Shown here one piece after another: positions 39,712 through 47,316 of a stretch of DNA of 64,000 nt. A program made the position numbers and the translations under genes. The stretch lies in the IMG/VR virus record IMGVR_UViG_3300036828_000247, positions 1 through 64,000 of that record; one strand, given 5' to 3'. The number at the start of each line of letters is the position of its first letter. The stretch's first letter is position 1. Under the pieces are notes generated by a model. The model saw only the letters and a program-made list of their open reading frames with translations. It ran no database searches and had not been told where the DNA came from. The stretch is from a virus.

Positions 39712-40247
39712 CCGTTCTCGCCGTGCTCGAACCGGGCGGAGCGGGCAGCGCTCAGTGCTTCAACGGCAGACTCAGGAACGCCAGACATGAACCCTTCTAG
39801 CAGGAAGCTGATCTCAACGGGGCCGCGCATCTTCTTGCGCATCGTGCCCTGCTCCAGCGGGCAGCCCGGGGCCACGGTCCACGGAACGGCCCAGAGGTCG
39901 CCGTGCTTGTGTAGCTGGACCGGCCAGCGTAGGCTGTCGCGCCTCGGGATGTGCCCTAGGACCACGACGTCGGTACCCGTGCCGCAGTCGCTGACTCCCG
40001 AGGCTAGGTACAGCAGCCGCAGGGCTGACTCCTGGTCTAGCTGCCCCTTGACCTCGGCCCACTGGCCCGAGCCGAGCCAGAAGTCTGGCAGCCACCGGAG
40101 GTGCCTGGAACCTATGTCAACCTCCAGCCCCTCCGGCTCATACTGCCACTCAATGCCGGCGTGGTCCAGGAACACAGCCCAGCGTGCCTCAAGCCGGGAC
40201 CGCATCCGGAACCCCGCGTACCGCGTCTCAATCGCTCGCACAGTCAT
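39708..40247 (-). CDS. PD-(D/E)XK-type endonuclease-like protein
   Basis: 179 residues from ATG at 40247, set by a leaderless-type -10 box. FRMRSRLEARWAVFLDHAGI, WQYEPEGLEV, RWLPDFWLGSGQWAEVKG match the TnsA/Vsr-like nuclease core: Glu in SRLEARWA, Asp in PDF, and EVK. It is the only minus-strand gene between 30.6 and 62 kb, with its own promoter. Could act in DNA repair, host DNA breakdown or defence against other phages. Confidence 0.7.
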   Translation of the reverse strand: MTVRAIETRYAGFRMRSRLEARWAVFLDHAGIEWQYEPEGLEVDIGSRHLRWLPDFWLGSGQWAEVKGQLDQESALRLLYLASGVSDCGTGTDVVVLGHIPRRDSLRWPVQLHKHGDLWAVPWTVAPGCPLEQGTMRKKMRGPVEISFLLEGFMSGVPESAVEALSAARSARFEHGENG

Positions 40248-40253
40248 GGAATA

Positions 40254-40259
40254 AGGGTA
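40254..40259 (-). promoter_or_regulatory. -10 box of a leaderless promoter
   Basis: TACCCT on the minus strand, six bases (TATTCC), then ATG at 40247. Confidence 0.5.
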
Positions 40260-40301
40260 ACCTAGTCGGAGCACGCTACGCTCAGCGTACAGGGAGGCGC
40301 A

Positions 40302-40883
40302 GTGTCTGAACGTGTTGCGGAGATCGTGGCCCTAGAAGGGTACGCGAATGTGGACCGTGAGGCTCGCAGCGCACAGCGCTGGGCTGCGGCCAGGCTGATC
40401 TACGAAGAGCTCCAGGAGAAGTCCTTTGGGGCACTGTCCATCGAGATCAAGGCGGCCGGGGGCAAGGGCAGCATCGGCCATCTGACGTGCATGCGGCGCT
40501 GCTGGGACCTTGTGGTTATCCAGGGAGGTATCGAGCCGGCCGACTACTCTGAGCTGCCCTTCTTTGGGACTGTCTACAACAGCGATGAGGTGCGCCGCCC
40601 AGCCGACCGGAAGCGCAGGAAGGCAACGACCGGCCACACGGACCGGGGGCACCGACACGGGCAAGGTAAGGGCCCGTGCCTTCACGAGTCCGCGAGCGCC
40701 TGGATCACGGCAGCCGACGAGGCCCTGAACACCCTAGCTGAGCACCGGGTAGCCTGGGCGTTCCTGAAAGGGTCCGACCTAAACCGCCTTAAAGGTCTCA
40801 TACCGAAGGTGGAAGGGCTGGTTGACCTGATCGAACCTGACCCGGAGATGGAGGCATCCCGAAAGGGTAGCGCTACCGCGTGA
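40302..40883 (+). CDS. Hypothetical, possibly DNA-binding protein
   Basis: 193 residues from GTG with AGGGAGG. Helical N-terminus (SAQRWAAARLIYEELQEKSF), a basic middle (DRKRRKATTGHTDRGHRHGQ) and a helical C-terminus. A palindrome TACGCTCAGCGTA precedes it in the divergent promoter region. Directly upstream of the DUF2637/FtsK module, so a regulatory role is possible. Confidence 0.55.
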   Translation: MSERVAEIVALEGYANVDREARSAQRWAAARLIYEELQEKSFGALSIEIKAAGGKGSIGHLTCMRRCWDLVVIQGGIEPADYSELPFFGTVYNSDEVRRPADRKRRKATTGHTDRGHRHGQGKGPCLHESASAWITAADEALNTLAEHRVAWAFLKGSDLNRLKGLIPKVEGLVDLIEPDPEMEASRKGSATA

Positions 40884-40896
40884 AACAGCGTATCGT
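40866..40896 (+). promoter_or_regulatory. Promoter GGTAGCGCT-16-TATCGT
   Basis: GGTAGCGCT 40866-40874 (itself part of the palindrome GGTAGCGCTACC), TATCGT 40891-40896. It lies at the end of the previous gene and would drive the membrane/FtsK module. Confidence 0.55.
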
Positions 40897-40979
40897 TGCG
40901 TTAGTTTTACCTACGGTGCCCCGGCCGACAGCCCGACCGGGGCACCTGTCCCAGAACCTACCCAAGATAGGAGCCGGGC

Positions 40980-41834
40980 ATGCCTAAGCCTAACTCCGGC
41001 CGAGCCGATCGGGCTAGGACGTTCGTCAGCGCGGCCGCAAGCCGTTTCCTGTGGATGATCGTGCTCGGCGTGATCCTTGCCATCAGTGCCTACTCCCTGT
41101 ATTTCGTGGCGCGCCACCTGGGCGTGCCCAAGATCTTTGCCATCGGCATGAGCACCGCGTTCGACGGCACGGCGATGATCCTCGCGCAGCAGAGCCTGGC
41201 CCGTGCCATCGCTGGGATCTCCAGCGCAGCGCCGAAGCTGTGGATGTACCTGTTCGCCGGGCTCTCGTCCTGGCTCAACAGCCTCCATGCCCTCCTCGGG
41301 CACGAGACCTTGCTGGCTGTACCGCTGTGGGCCGGCCTGCCCATCGGGGCTGTCGTGGTGTTCGACATCAACACGTCATTCGCCAGGCGCAAGGCACTCG
41401 TCCAGTCGGGCCGCCAGTACGCTGACCGGCTGCCCAAGTTCGGCGTGGCTTCCTGGGTGTTCTTCCCTGCCAATGCGCTCACGTCGATGCGCACGATCGT
41501 GGGCCGACGGATGAAGGCCGTTACCGATCACGCTATCGCCCGCGCAGACGCCCAGCCCGTTACCGGAAGCGTTACCCGGCCGCGCAAGACGATACCTGCC
41601 AGAAGCGTTACTGAACCCGAGCCGGGGAGCGCTACCCCCGAGCCCGCCACAGTAGTCGCTACTGTGGAAACGATACGGGAAGAATCGGATGCCCCCGGGC
41701 TGTCGCAGATCGTGACTTGCGAGTCCCCGGATTGTGGCGAGACCTTCATCAGGAGGAGGTCCGATCAGAGGTACTGTGGCTCCCGGTGCCGGACGGCCGC
41801 TACTCGGGCTCGTCAGCGGGAAGCGGAGGGGTGA
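40980..41834 (+). CDS. DUF2637-like multispan membrane protein
   Basis: 284 residues. Residues ~20-135 contain four hydrophobic spans: LWMIVLGVILAISAYSLYFV, IFAIGMSTAFDGTAMILA, LWMYLFAGLSSWLNSLHA, VPLWAGLPIGAVVVFDIN. This is the pattern of DUF2637 proteins found on Streptomyces plasmids, often beside transfer genes. The C-terminal half is a linker with repeats and CESPDCGETF/RYCGSRCR, a zinc ribbon. In conjugative elements such proteins accompany TraB in plasmid spread. Here it precedes an FtsK/TraB-like gene. Confidence 0.7.
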   Translation: MPKPNSGRADRARTFVSAAASRFLWMIVLGVILAISAYSLYFVARHLGVPKIFAIGMSTAFDGTAMILAQQSLARAIAGISSAAPKLWMYLFAGLSSWLNSLHALLGHETLLAVPLWAGLPIGAVVVFDINTSFARRKALVQSGRQYADRLPKFGVASWVFFPANALTSMRTIVGRRMKAVTDHAIARADAQPVTGSVTRPRKTIPARSVTEPEPGSATPEPATVVATVETIREESDAPGLSQIVTCESPDCGETFIRRRSDQRYCGSRCRTAATRARQREAEG

Positions 41835-41911
41835 TGAGCTACCGGCAAGCCGTTACCGGCGAAGCGATACCCGGAAGCGCTACCGGCGAAGCGCTTCCAG
41901 GAAGCGCTACC
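41565..41911. repeat. Cluster of GGAAGCGYTACC motifs
   Basis: Copies at 41565-41576, 41601-41612, 41625-41636, 41861-41872 (GATACC variant), 41873-41884 and 41900-41911, inside the end of the DUF2637 gene and the following mini-ORF. On the other strand the motif reads GGTAGCGCTTCC, the same word as the -35 element of several promoters here. Confidence 0.55.
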
Positions 41912-41929
41912 GAGGAGGTAACGCCGTGA
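41834..41929 (+). CDS. 31-residue repeat mini-ORF
   Basis: ATG overlaps the previous stop (TGATG) and the TGA overlaps the next GTG. MSYRQAVTGEAIPGSATGEA then LPGSATEEVTP: three units of a GSATGEA-like repeat. It may be translated, or it may exist because the DNA repeats matter. Confidence 0.4.
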   Translation: MSYRQAVTGEAIPGSATGEALPGSATEEVTP

Positions 41930-43578
41930 CGAACCCCTTCTTCTTCTGGTCGCTGATGATGATCGTGTACTACGTAGCCGTAGGCGCGGTGATCGGTGAT
42001 GGCTACTTCCGCTCGCTGATCGGGCACAGCCACGGGAGTGGACACAGCCACAGCAAGCTCCACATCGTCCTATGGCAGATCCACAGCGGCATGCATGTTA
42101 ACCCGAACCGGAGCTATGGGGACGAGGCCAGGCTCAAGCGCGCGGCCGGGGCAACCAACCGGGCCACCCCCGAGGGGGCCATCGTCTACTTCACCCGCTG
42201 GAAGCGTGGCAGGCGAGCTCTTCGCAACAACGCGATCGTCTGGGCATTCCTTAGCTCCTGCTTCGGCCTCGTGGCCGCACCCGGCGTTACCGTCAACGTT
42301 CTGGTCGTCGCGCTCATCCTTGGCATCACGGCCTGGATTGCCTGGATGGTCCAGAAGGCACGCAAGCGAGCCCGGGATCAGCCTGCCCGGAAGATCGCCA
42401 AGACACTGCCGTCGTTCCGGCCCGGAGCCCGTGCCGTGCCTCGTGTTGATACACCACAGCTGTTCCGGGCGCAGGGCACCGTGGTTGAGGCCAAGCCAAA
42501 GCTAGACGGTGGCATCCCGACCAGCGTCATGGCTGTATTGCTCTCTGAGCCCATTGGCTGTAGCCCCATGGAAACGTCTGACCGGCTAACCATCGGGGCT
42601 GACATGGGCACCCTAGCTCTGCCTGACACGTTCCCTGCCCTAGAGAAGCAGAAGGAGCACGTCCAGGACATCATCCGGGCGCAGACCGGCGCGCGGCTCC
42701 AGTTTACCTGGAGCACGAGCTCGGTACCGCGCACGGTCAGCTGGGTCCCGGTCGTGCGTAGCCTGCCCGGCTATGCCAGGTTCCGGGACTACCTGCCCCA
42801 GATGGAGAAGCTCCCTCATGGCGACTTCGGGGTTGGCCTGGACACCGATCACGAGATGTACGTGGCCAGTCACCGGGGCGAGACGCCGTGGATCCTGCGC
42901 TCAGCCAGCCCGGGCACCGGGAAGTCAACCGCGTTCCAGGTGAAGCTGGCGCAGATCTGCCACCGTGACCCTAGGGCTGAGGTCTACTGCGTTGACACCA
43001 AGCAGGTCAGCTTCCACGACATGCACGGTATCCCCGGGGTCCACATCTACGAGGACCCGGTCACCGGGATGGGGCAGATCTACAAGCTGTTCTTTACCCT
43101 CCACAAGGTCATGCTAGACCGTTACACGGCCGTCCGGACGCACCAGGCTAGCTACGAGGACTTCGATGACATCTGGCTCCTGATAGATGAGGGCAACGAT
43201 CTCGCCACGAACCTGCGCACGTACTACACCAATGAGATCAAGGAGACCGGAGGCCCGGCCCAGCCACCCGTGTGGTCGGAGGCCATTGAGCCGATCCGTA
43301 ACCTTGGCCGGCAGGTTCACATCCGCGGAGAGTGGATGTTCCAGAACATGACCGACAAGGCTCTGGGCGGCATCAGCCTACGGGACGGCTGGGGCGAGAT
43401 CGGCATGGCCGGCTACAACCGTAACCAGTTCGGCAGGATTATCGGCAACCCGTACGAGGAGCCAAAGGGAGGAGTTGGGCGTATCCTTATGGTGAGAGGA
43501 AACAAGAGGACATGGGTTCAGGGATTCCACGATGAGCCCGAGTACCTGCGCAACTACGCGCTGGTAGGAAGAAGGTAG
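41926..43578 (+). CDS. FtsK/TraB-like membrane DNA translocase
   Basis: 550 residues from GTG with GAGGAGGTAAC. N-terminal spans FFFWSLMMIVYYVAVGAVIG, then GLVAAPGVTVNVLVVALILG and ITAWIAWMVQ around residues 100-145. ATPase core with Walker A SASPGTGKSTAFQ near 330 and Walker B DIWLLIDEGNDLA near 420, then QVHIRGEWMFQNM. Fits the FtsK-HerA translocases that move double-stranded DNA, such as Streptomyces TraB. Unlike FtsK no gamma winged-helix is obvious. Might act in DNA transfer, segregation or host takeover. Confidence 0.8.
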   Translation: MTNPFFFWSLMMIVYYVAVGAVIGDGYFRSLIGHSHGSGHSHSKLHIVLWQIHSGMHVNPNRSYGDEARLKRAAGATNRATPEGAIVYFTRWKRGRRALRNNAIVWAFLSSCFGLVAAPGVTVNVLVVALILGITAWIAWMVQKARKRARDQPARKIAKTLPSFRPGARAVPRVDTPQLFRAQGTVVEAKPKLDGGIPTSVMAVLLSEPIGCSPMETSDRLTIGADMGTLALPDTFPALEKQKEHVQDIIRAQTGARLQFTWSTSSVPRTVSWVPVVRSLPGYARFRDYLPQMEKLPHGDFGVGLDTDHEMYVASHRGETPWILRSASPGTGKSTAFQVKLAQICHRDPRAEVYCVDTKQVSFHDMHGIPGVHIYEDPVTGMGQIYKLFFTLHKVMLDRYTAVRTHQASYEDFDDIWLLIDEGNDLATNLRTYYTNEIKETGGPAQPPVWSEAIEPIRNLGRQVHIRGEWMFQNMTDKALGGISLRDGWGEIGMAGYNRNQFGRIIGNPYEEPKGGVGRILMVRGNKRTWVQGFHDEPEYLRNYALVGRR

Positions 43579-43587
43579 GAGGAAGTC

Positions 43588-43968
43588 ATGCCCAAGTGGG
43601 TTGAGCGATGGTGGCTTCGGGCCATCAACCGCACCCAGTGCTCCCCGAGCATCATCGTCGCGATAGCCATCGTCTTCCTGGCGGTGGTTGTGTTCCAGCA
43701 CCGCGAGGCAATCATCCACACCGTCGTGATCACGATGCTGTGCATTGTCGGAGCGCTGGCCCTGGCCGGTCTCGGGATCCTGGCCCACACGGTGTGGATC
43801 TGGAACCACGACAAGAACCGCACCATGGTTCAGCGCATCGCTACGGTACGTGGCGGCGCCAGCCCGGCCGACGACAGCATCGTTGATGTGCCCGACGACA
43901 TCAGCGACCAGGGCTCGGTGCTAGCCGATGAGACGGAGGCTTTCCTGAGGAAGGCCGGAAAGGAATAA
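43588..43968 (+). CDS. Two-span membrane protein of the FtsK module
   Basis: 126 residues. Spans SIIVAIAIVFLAVVVFQH and VVITMLCIVGALALAGLGIL; acidic cytoplasmic tail. GTAGGAGGAAGTC before the ATG. It immediately follows the translocase gene, like the small Spd membrane proteins in Streptomyces transfer operons. Confidence 0.6.
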   Translation: MPKWVERWWLRAINRTQCSPSIIVAIAIVFLAVVVFQHREAIIHTVVITMLCIVGALALAGLGILAHTVWIWNHDKNRTMVQRIATVRGGASPADDSIVDVPDDISDQGSVLADETEAFLRKAGKE

Positions 43969-43974
43969 CAATTC

Positions 43975-44005
43975 GGTAGCTTCCACCGGGCGGATGGGGT
44001 ATACT
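43975..44005 (+). promoter_or_regulatory. Promoter GGTAGCTTC-16-TATACT
   Basis: GGTAGCTTC 43975-43983, TATACT 44000-44005 in the same GGGTATACTGGTA context as 37373-37385. ACCGGGCGA follows at 44019. Confidence 0.6.
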
Positions 44006-44042
44006 GGTACTAGGCAATACCGGGCGAATGAGGAGTACCACG

Positions 44043-44225
44043 ATGACCTGCCAGAATCCCGCAACGTTTGTTGTGTACCAGCACAGCCCCGAGCTTGACG
44101 CGCGGATGACCTGCGACTACCACCTGCCAGAGGAGATCCGGAGCCGTCCGGGCCTGACCGTTTCTGTGTTCAACGTTGATCCTCCGTCTCCCGGCTACAA
44201 CTGCGAGGACGGGAGCCCGCGATGA
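44043..44225 (+). CDS. 60-residue hypothetical protein
   Basis: ATG at 44043, GAGGAGTACCACG before. MTCQNPATFVVYQHSPELDA, MTCDYHLPEEIRSR. Two CxxH-like spots could bind metal. Overlaps the helicase start by ATGA. Confidence 0.55.
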   Translation: MTCQNPATFVVYQHSPELDARMTCDYHLPEEIRSRPGLTVSVFNVDPPSPGYNCEDGSPR

Positions 44226-46177
44226 CTGTTACCTGCACCACGGACGGCCGGAAGATCCTGGTGCGCTTCCCCTACTCCAAGACTGCGGTTGACCAGATTC
44301 ATAAGGTTCCTGGCGCACGCTGGAATGGCGATGACAAGGTATGGCGCTGCCCGCTGGCCATGGATACCTGCCGCGTCCTGCGCCGCGTATTTGGCCAGGA
44401 GCTGGAGATCCTGCCGCCGCTGGTTACCTGGGCACGGGCCGAGCTCGTGGCCGAGGCCGCGCTGGAGGATATCCGGGCCGGGAAGGCTACGGCCCGGCTG
44501 GTCCGTGTTGAGGAGCAGGCTCCGCAGCTAGCCCTGGCGATGGATGCCCGACCGTACCAGAAGGACGGTGCTGCGTTCCTGTCCCTGGGCCAGCACGTTC
44601 TGCTGGGCGACCAGCCCGGCCTGGGCAAGACACTTCAGACCCTGGCCGCTCTGGTTGAGACCGGTGCCCGCCGCATCCTCGTGGTCTGCCCGCGTACCGC
44701 TACCCGGACCGTCTGGGCCCGCGAGACGAATCGCTGGTCCCCCACGATCATGCCGTTCGTGGCGCAGGGCACCCGCGCCCAGCGCGAGCAGGCGATGCAG
44801 TCCTTCGCCGAGATGCCGTATGCCGGCCCCAAGATGCTGATCATCAACACCGAGATGATGCGGGTGCGGAAGACCTGGGTGTGCAAGCAGCCTCCTTCGG
44901 GCGGGAACGTCCCGGGTGGCGGGTACAGCCTGACCCGAGTCAAGGGCAAGAAGAATCTCCAGTGGGACCCTCCCCTGCCGACGTGGAACAAGGCCCCGGG
45001 TCTCAAGGGTGGTTGCCCCCTCGCGCATGACCACGAGGTCGTGCCCGAGCAGGAGTGGCCGTGGCTGTTCGGGCAGACCTGGGATGCGATCGTGGTGGAC
45101 GAGAGCCACAACGCGCTGGCCACGACCAAGAATGTCCAGAGCAAGGGAATCACCCAGGTCCGGTATGGCGCTGTGCTGTTGCGTAAGCGCCTAAGCAAGG
45201 ACGCGGGTAGCCTCGCCATAGCCCTGTCGGGAACTCCCTTCAGGAGCAACCTGGCGAAGGCATGGGGCACGCTAAACTGGCTCCGGCCCGACGTGTTCAC
45301 TAGCTTCTGGAACTACGCCAAGACTCACTTCGGTGTCGAGAGTGACGGCTATGGCCTGACGGTCGGCCGGGAGCCGCTGGACCAGGAAGCGTTCGACCGG
45401 GCTATGCGGCCGTACTTCCTGGCCCGTACCAAGGCCGAGGTTGCCACCGACCTGCCCCCGATCGTCTACGCGGGAACTCCTCCCGAGGGCAATCCCGAGG
45501 CCGGCAACTACGTGTGGCTGCCGATGGACGGGAAGCAGGCTGACGCTTACGACGACATGGTGAAGCTGGCCACGGTCCGACTCGGGGACCGGACGCTGAC
45601 CGCCAACGGCGTCCTGGCCGAGATCACCCGGAGGCGCCAGTTCGCATGCGCCTACGCGACAGCTGGGGCCGGCAACCAGATGCGGATGGCCCTGCCGAGC
45701 AACAAGCTGGACTGGATCCTGGAGTTCCTTGAGGAGCGGGCCGGCCAGGAGGGTAAGGTAGTCATCGCCACCGGGTTCACCCAGCTGGTGAAGCTGTTCA
45801 GCGACGAGCTAGCCAGGGCTGGCTATGAGAACCTGACTCTGACCGGCGAGACAAACGACCGTGACCGTGCAACCCTGGTTGAGCGCTTCGCTGACCCGGA
45901 CGACACGGCCCGGGTTGCCATCATCAACATGAAGGCCGGGGGCGTGGCTATCACGCTAGACCAGGCCGACGATATGATCCTGGTGGACCAGCCGTGGACG
46001 TCGGACGAGGAGGAGCAGGTTGTTGACCGGATTCACCGCGTGAGCAGGATTCACAACGTGACCGTCTACCGGCTCCTGTCCGAGGGAACTGTGGATGAAT
46101 GGATGGCTAGCAACGGGGCCGACCAGCGCCGTATCCTGCTGGAGGCCAGGCCCGAGATGCTCAGGGAGGTGCCATAA
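44222..46177 (+). CDS. SNF2-family helicase with HARP-like N-terminus
   Basis: 651 residues. Residues 1-60 (ILVRFPYSKTAVDQIHKVPG, ARWNGDDKVWRCPL) resemble the HARP domain of annealing helicases. Then motif I LGDQPGLGKTLQTLA, motif Ia VVCPRTATRTVW, motif II IVVDESHNALA, motif III ALSGTPFRSN, and motifs V-VI INMKAGGVAITLDQADD and EEQVVDRIHRVSR. Insertions lie between motifs Ia and II. It likely remodels forks or anneals strands during replication and recombination. Confidence 0.88.
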   Translation: MTVTCTTDGRKILVRFPYSKTAVDQIHKVPGARWNGDDKVWRCPLAMDTCRVLRRVFGQELEILPPLVTWARAELVAEAALEDIRAGKATARLVRVEEQAPQLALAMDARPYQKDGAAFLSLGQHVLLGDQPGLGKTLQTLAALVETGARRILVVCPRTATRTVWARETNRWSPTIMPFVAQGTRAQREQAMQSFAEMPYAGPKMLIINTEMMRVRKTWVCKQPPSGGNVPGGGYSLTRVKGKKNLQWDPPLPTWNKAPGLKGGCPLAHDHEVVPEQEWPWLFGQTWDAIVVDESHNALATTKNVQSKGITQVRYGAVLLRKRLSKDAGSLAIALSGTPFRSNLAKAWGTLNWLRPDVFTSFWNYAKTHFGVESDGYGLTVGREPLDQEAFDRAMRPYFLARTKAEVATDLPPIVYAGTPPEGNPEAGNYVWLPMDGKQADAYDDMVKLATVRLGDRTLTANGVLAEITRRRQFACAYATAGAGNQMRMALPSNKLDWILEFLEERAGQEGKVVIATGFTQLVKLFSDELARAGYENLTLTGETNDRDRATLVERFADPDDTARVAIINMKAGGVAITLDQADDMILVDQPWTSDEEEQVVDRIHRVSRIHNVTVYRLLSEGTVDEWMASNGADQRRILLEARPEMLREVP

Positions 46178-46307
46178 AATAGGCCGGAAACGAGCCCGGG
46201 TTAAACTAGTAGGCCCCGCAACGAGGAGGCCCCCATCGCCAGAGCGAGGAGTCCGCCCACGGAGATAGACGGGACCGCAACGGCTATCTCTGGAGAGGAG
46301 GAAGGAA

Positions 46308-46529
46308 ATGATGCAGATCCGAGCACGCGTCATCGCAGCAGCCGCCGCACTCGCCCTGGGCGCTGGCCTGGGCGGTGCGGTCGCAGCCGCCGCACCGGCC
46401 GCACCGGTCACGCCCAAGATGTATTACAAGATGTATTACAAGGGCCCGGCCACCCATGCGCCGTCGCTGGCCATGTATTACAAGGGCCCGGCCGGCGAAG
46501 GCTGGACCCGCTCGATCGTCGGAGACTAA
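46308..46529 (+). CDS. Tiny exported peptide precursor with MYYKGPA repeats
   Basis: 73 residues, GGAGAGGAGGAAGGAA before ATGATG. Signal peptide MMQIRARVIAAAAALALGAG with cleavage expected after AAAA near residue 29. The remaining ~44 residues contain KMYYKMYYKGPA and MYYKGPA. There is no Cys and no enzyme motif. The form resembles secreted signal-peptide precursors, but any signalling role is inference. The 130-base leader (46178-46307) has no gene. Confidence 0.6.
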   Translation: MMQIRARVIAAAAALALGAGLGGAVAAAAPAAPVTPKMYYKMYYKGPATHAPSLAMYYKGPAGEGWTRSIVGD

Positions 46530-46564
46530 CCAGTCTCCGATAGGCTAGAATAGAGAGGTGGGAA

Positions 46565-46626
46565 GCCATTTGCGTCGGTAGTTGAAACGTCCGGCAAATG
46601 GCCCGGTGTAGCGGCCGGGCCATTTG
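46565..46626 (+). promoter_or_regulatory. Leader with alternative hairpins (attenuator-like)
   Basis: Segment A GCCATTTG (46565-46572) can pair with the first part of B CAAATGGCCCGG (46595-46606), while B can also pair over 12 perfect bp with C CCGGGCCATTTG (46615-46626). The two pairings exclude each other. The AAGGAGG of the next gene follows at 46638. TAGAAT near 46547 could be its -10. Confidence 0.5.
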
Positions 46627-46648
46627 TCTGCCCGGCCAAGGAGGAACG

Positions 46649-46783
46649 ATGAAGCAGTTCACGGTGACAGTCACCCGGGACGGCCAGCGGGTAACGATCA
46701 CCTCCAAGACAGCATATGATCTGGCGGCCGTGATCCGGGACCTCCGGATCGGGGACAAGGCAACGATCGAGAGGAAGCGCTAG
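46649..46783 (+). CDS. 44-residue beta-rich protein
   Basis: ATG after AAGGAGGAACG. MKQFTVTVTRDGQRVTITSK, then TAYDLAAVIRDLRIGDKATI: beta hairpin and helix. Its expression may be controlled by the two-hairpin leader. Function unknown. Confidence 0.6.
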   Translation: MKQFTVTVTRDGQRVTITSKTAYDLAAVIRDLRIGDKATIERKR

Positions 46784-46785
46784 CC

Positions 46786-46998
46786 ATGAGCAAGGGCCAG
46801 CCGTACCCGGGGGCCGAGGAACACATCCTGGAAGCCAAGCGAATGTCAATTGTGATCCAGGAAAGCATCGAAGACCCGAGCGACAACGTGACCAACGATG
46901 ACCTGATCCTGCTCGCTCAGCTCGGCATCCTACACGCAGTGACGGCGATAGCCGACCGGCTGAACCGGCTGACCGAGCTGGCGGAGGAGGCATCATGA
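46786..46998 (+). CDS. 70-residue helical protein
   Basis: MSKGQPYPGAEEHILEAKRM, then LILLAQLGILHAVTAIADRL, a long amphipathic helix. No domain recognised. ATGA overlap to the next gene. Confidence 0.55.
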   Translation: MSKGQPYPGAEEHILEAKRMSIVIQESIEDPSDNVTNDDLILLAQLGILHAVTAIADRLNRLTELAEEAS

Positions 46999-47279
46999 CT
47001 GAGGGGATCCGCCCCGGATCGCTGGATCACGTTATGTCGCTGGCCACTCCCGGTGATCCGTGGAAGCTTGACCCGGATGCCGACGTCGAGGATTACCTGG
47101 ACGCAGTCCGCGCGTCGATTGCCCGGGGTGTCTGCCCGTGGTGCCTGGATACCCTGATGGCGTTCGGGCCAGGAGAGTACTGTTGCCTCGGGAACGGCCC
47201 CGGTACCGGCAGCCACGGCCCCCATATGGCGATGTACTGGTATCGTGACGGGATAGCCTGGCCGCTAGTGGCCGGGTAA
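46995..47279 (+). CDS. 94-residue protein with Cys motif
   Basis: Contains ARGVCPWCLDTLMAF and GEYCCLGNGPGTGSHG, which together may bind one zinc. N-terminal acidic helix (DPDADVEDYLDAVRASI). Function unknown. Confidence 0.55.
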   Translation: MTEGIRPGSLDHVMSLATPGDPWKLDPDADVEDYLDAVRASIARGVCPWCLDTLMAFGPGEYCCLGNGPGTGSHGPHMAMYWYRDGIAWPLVAG

Positions 47280-47316
47280 GCTAGACCTCACCGACCGGGC
47301 GAAACGAGAGGAAGCC

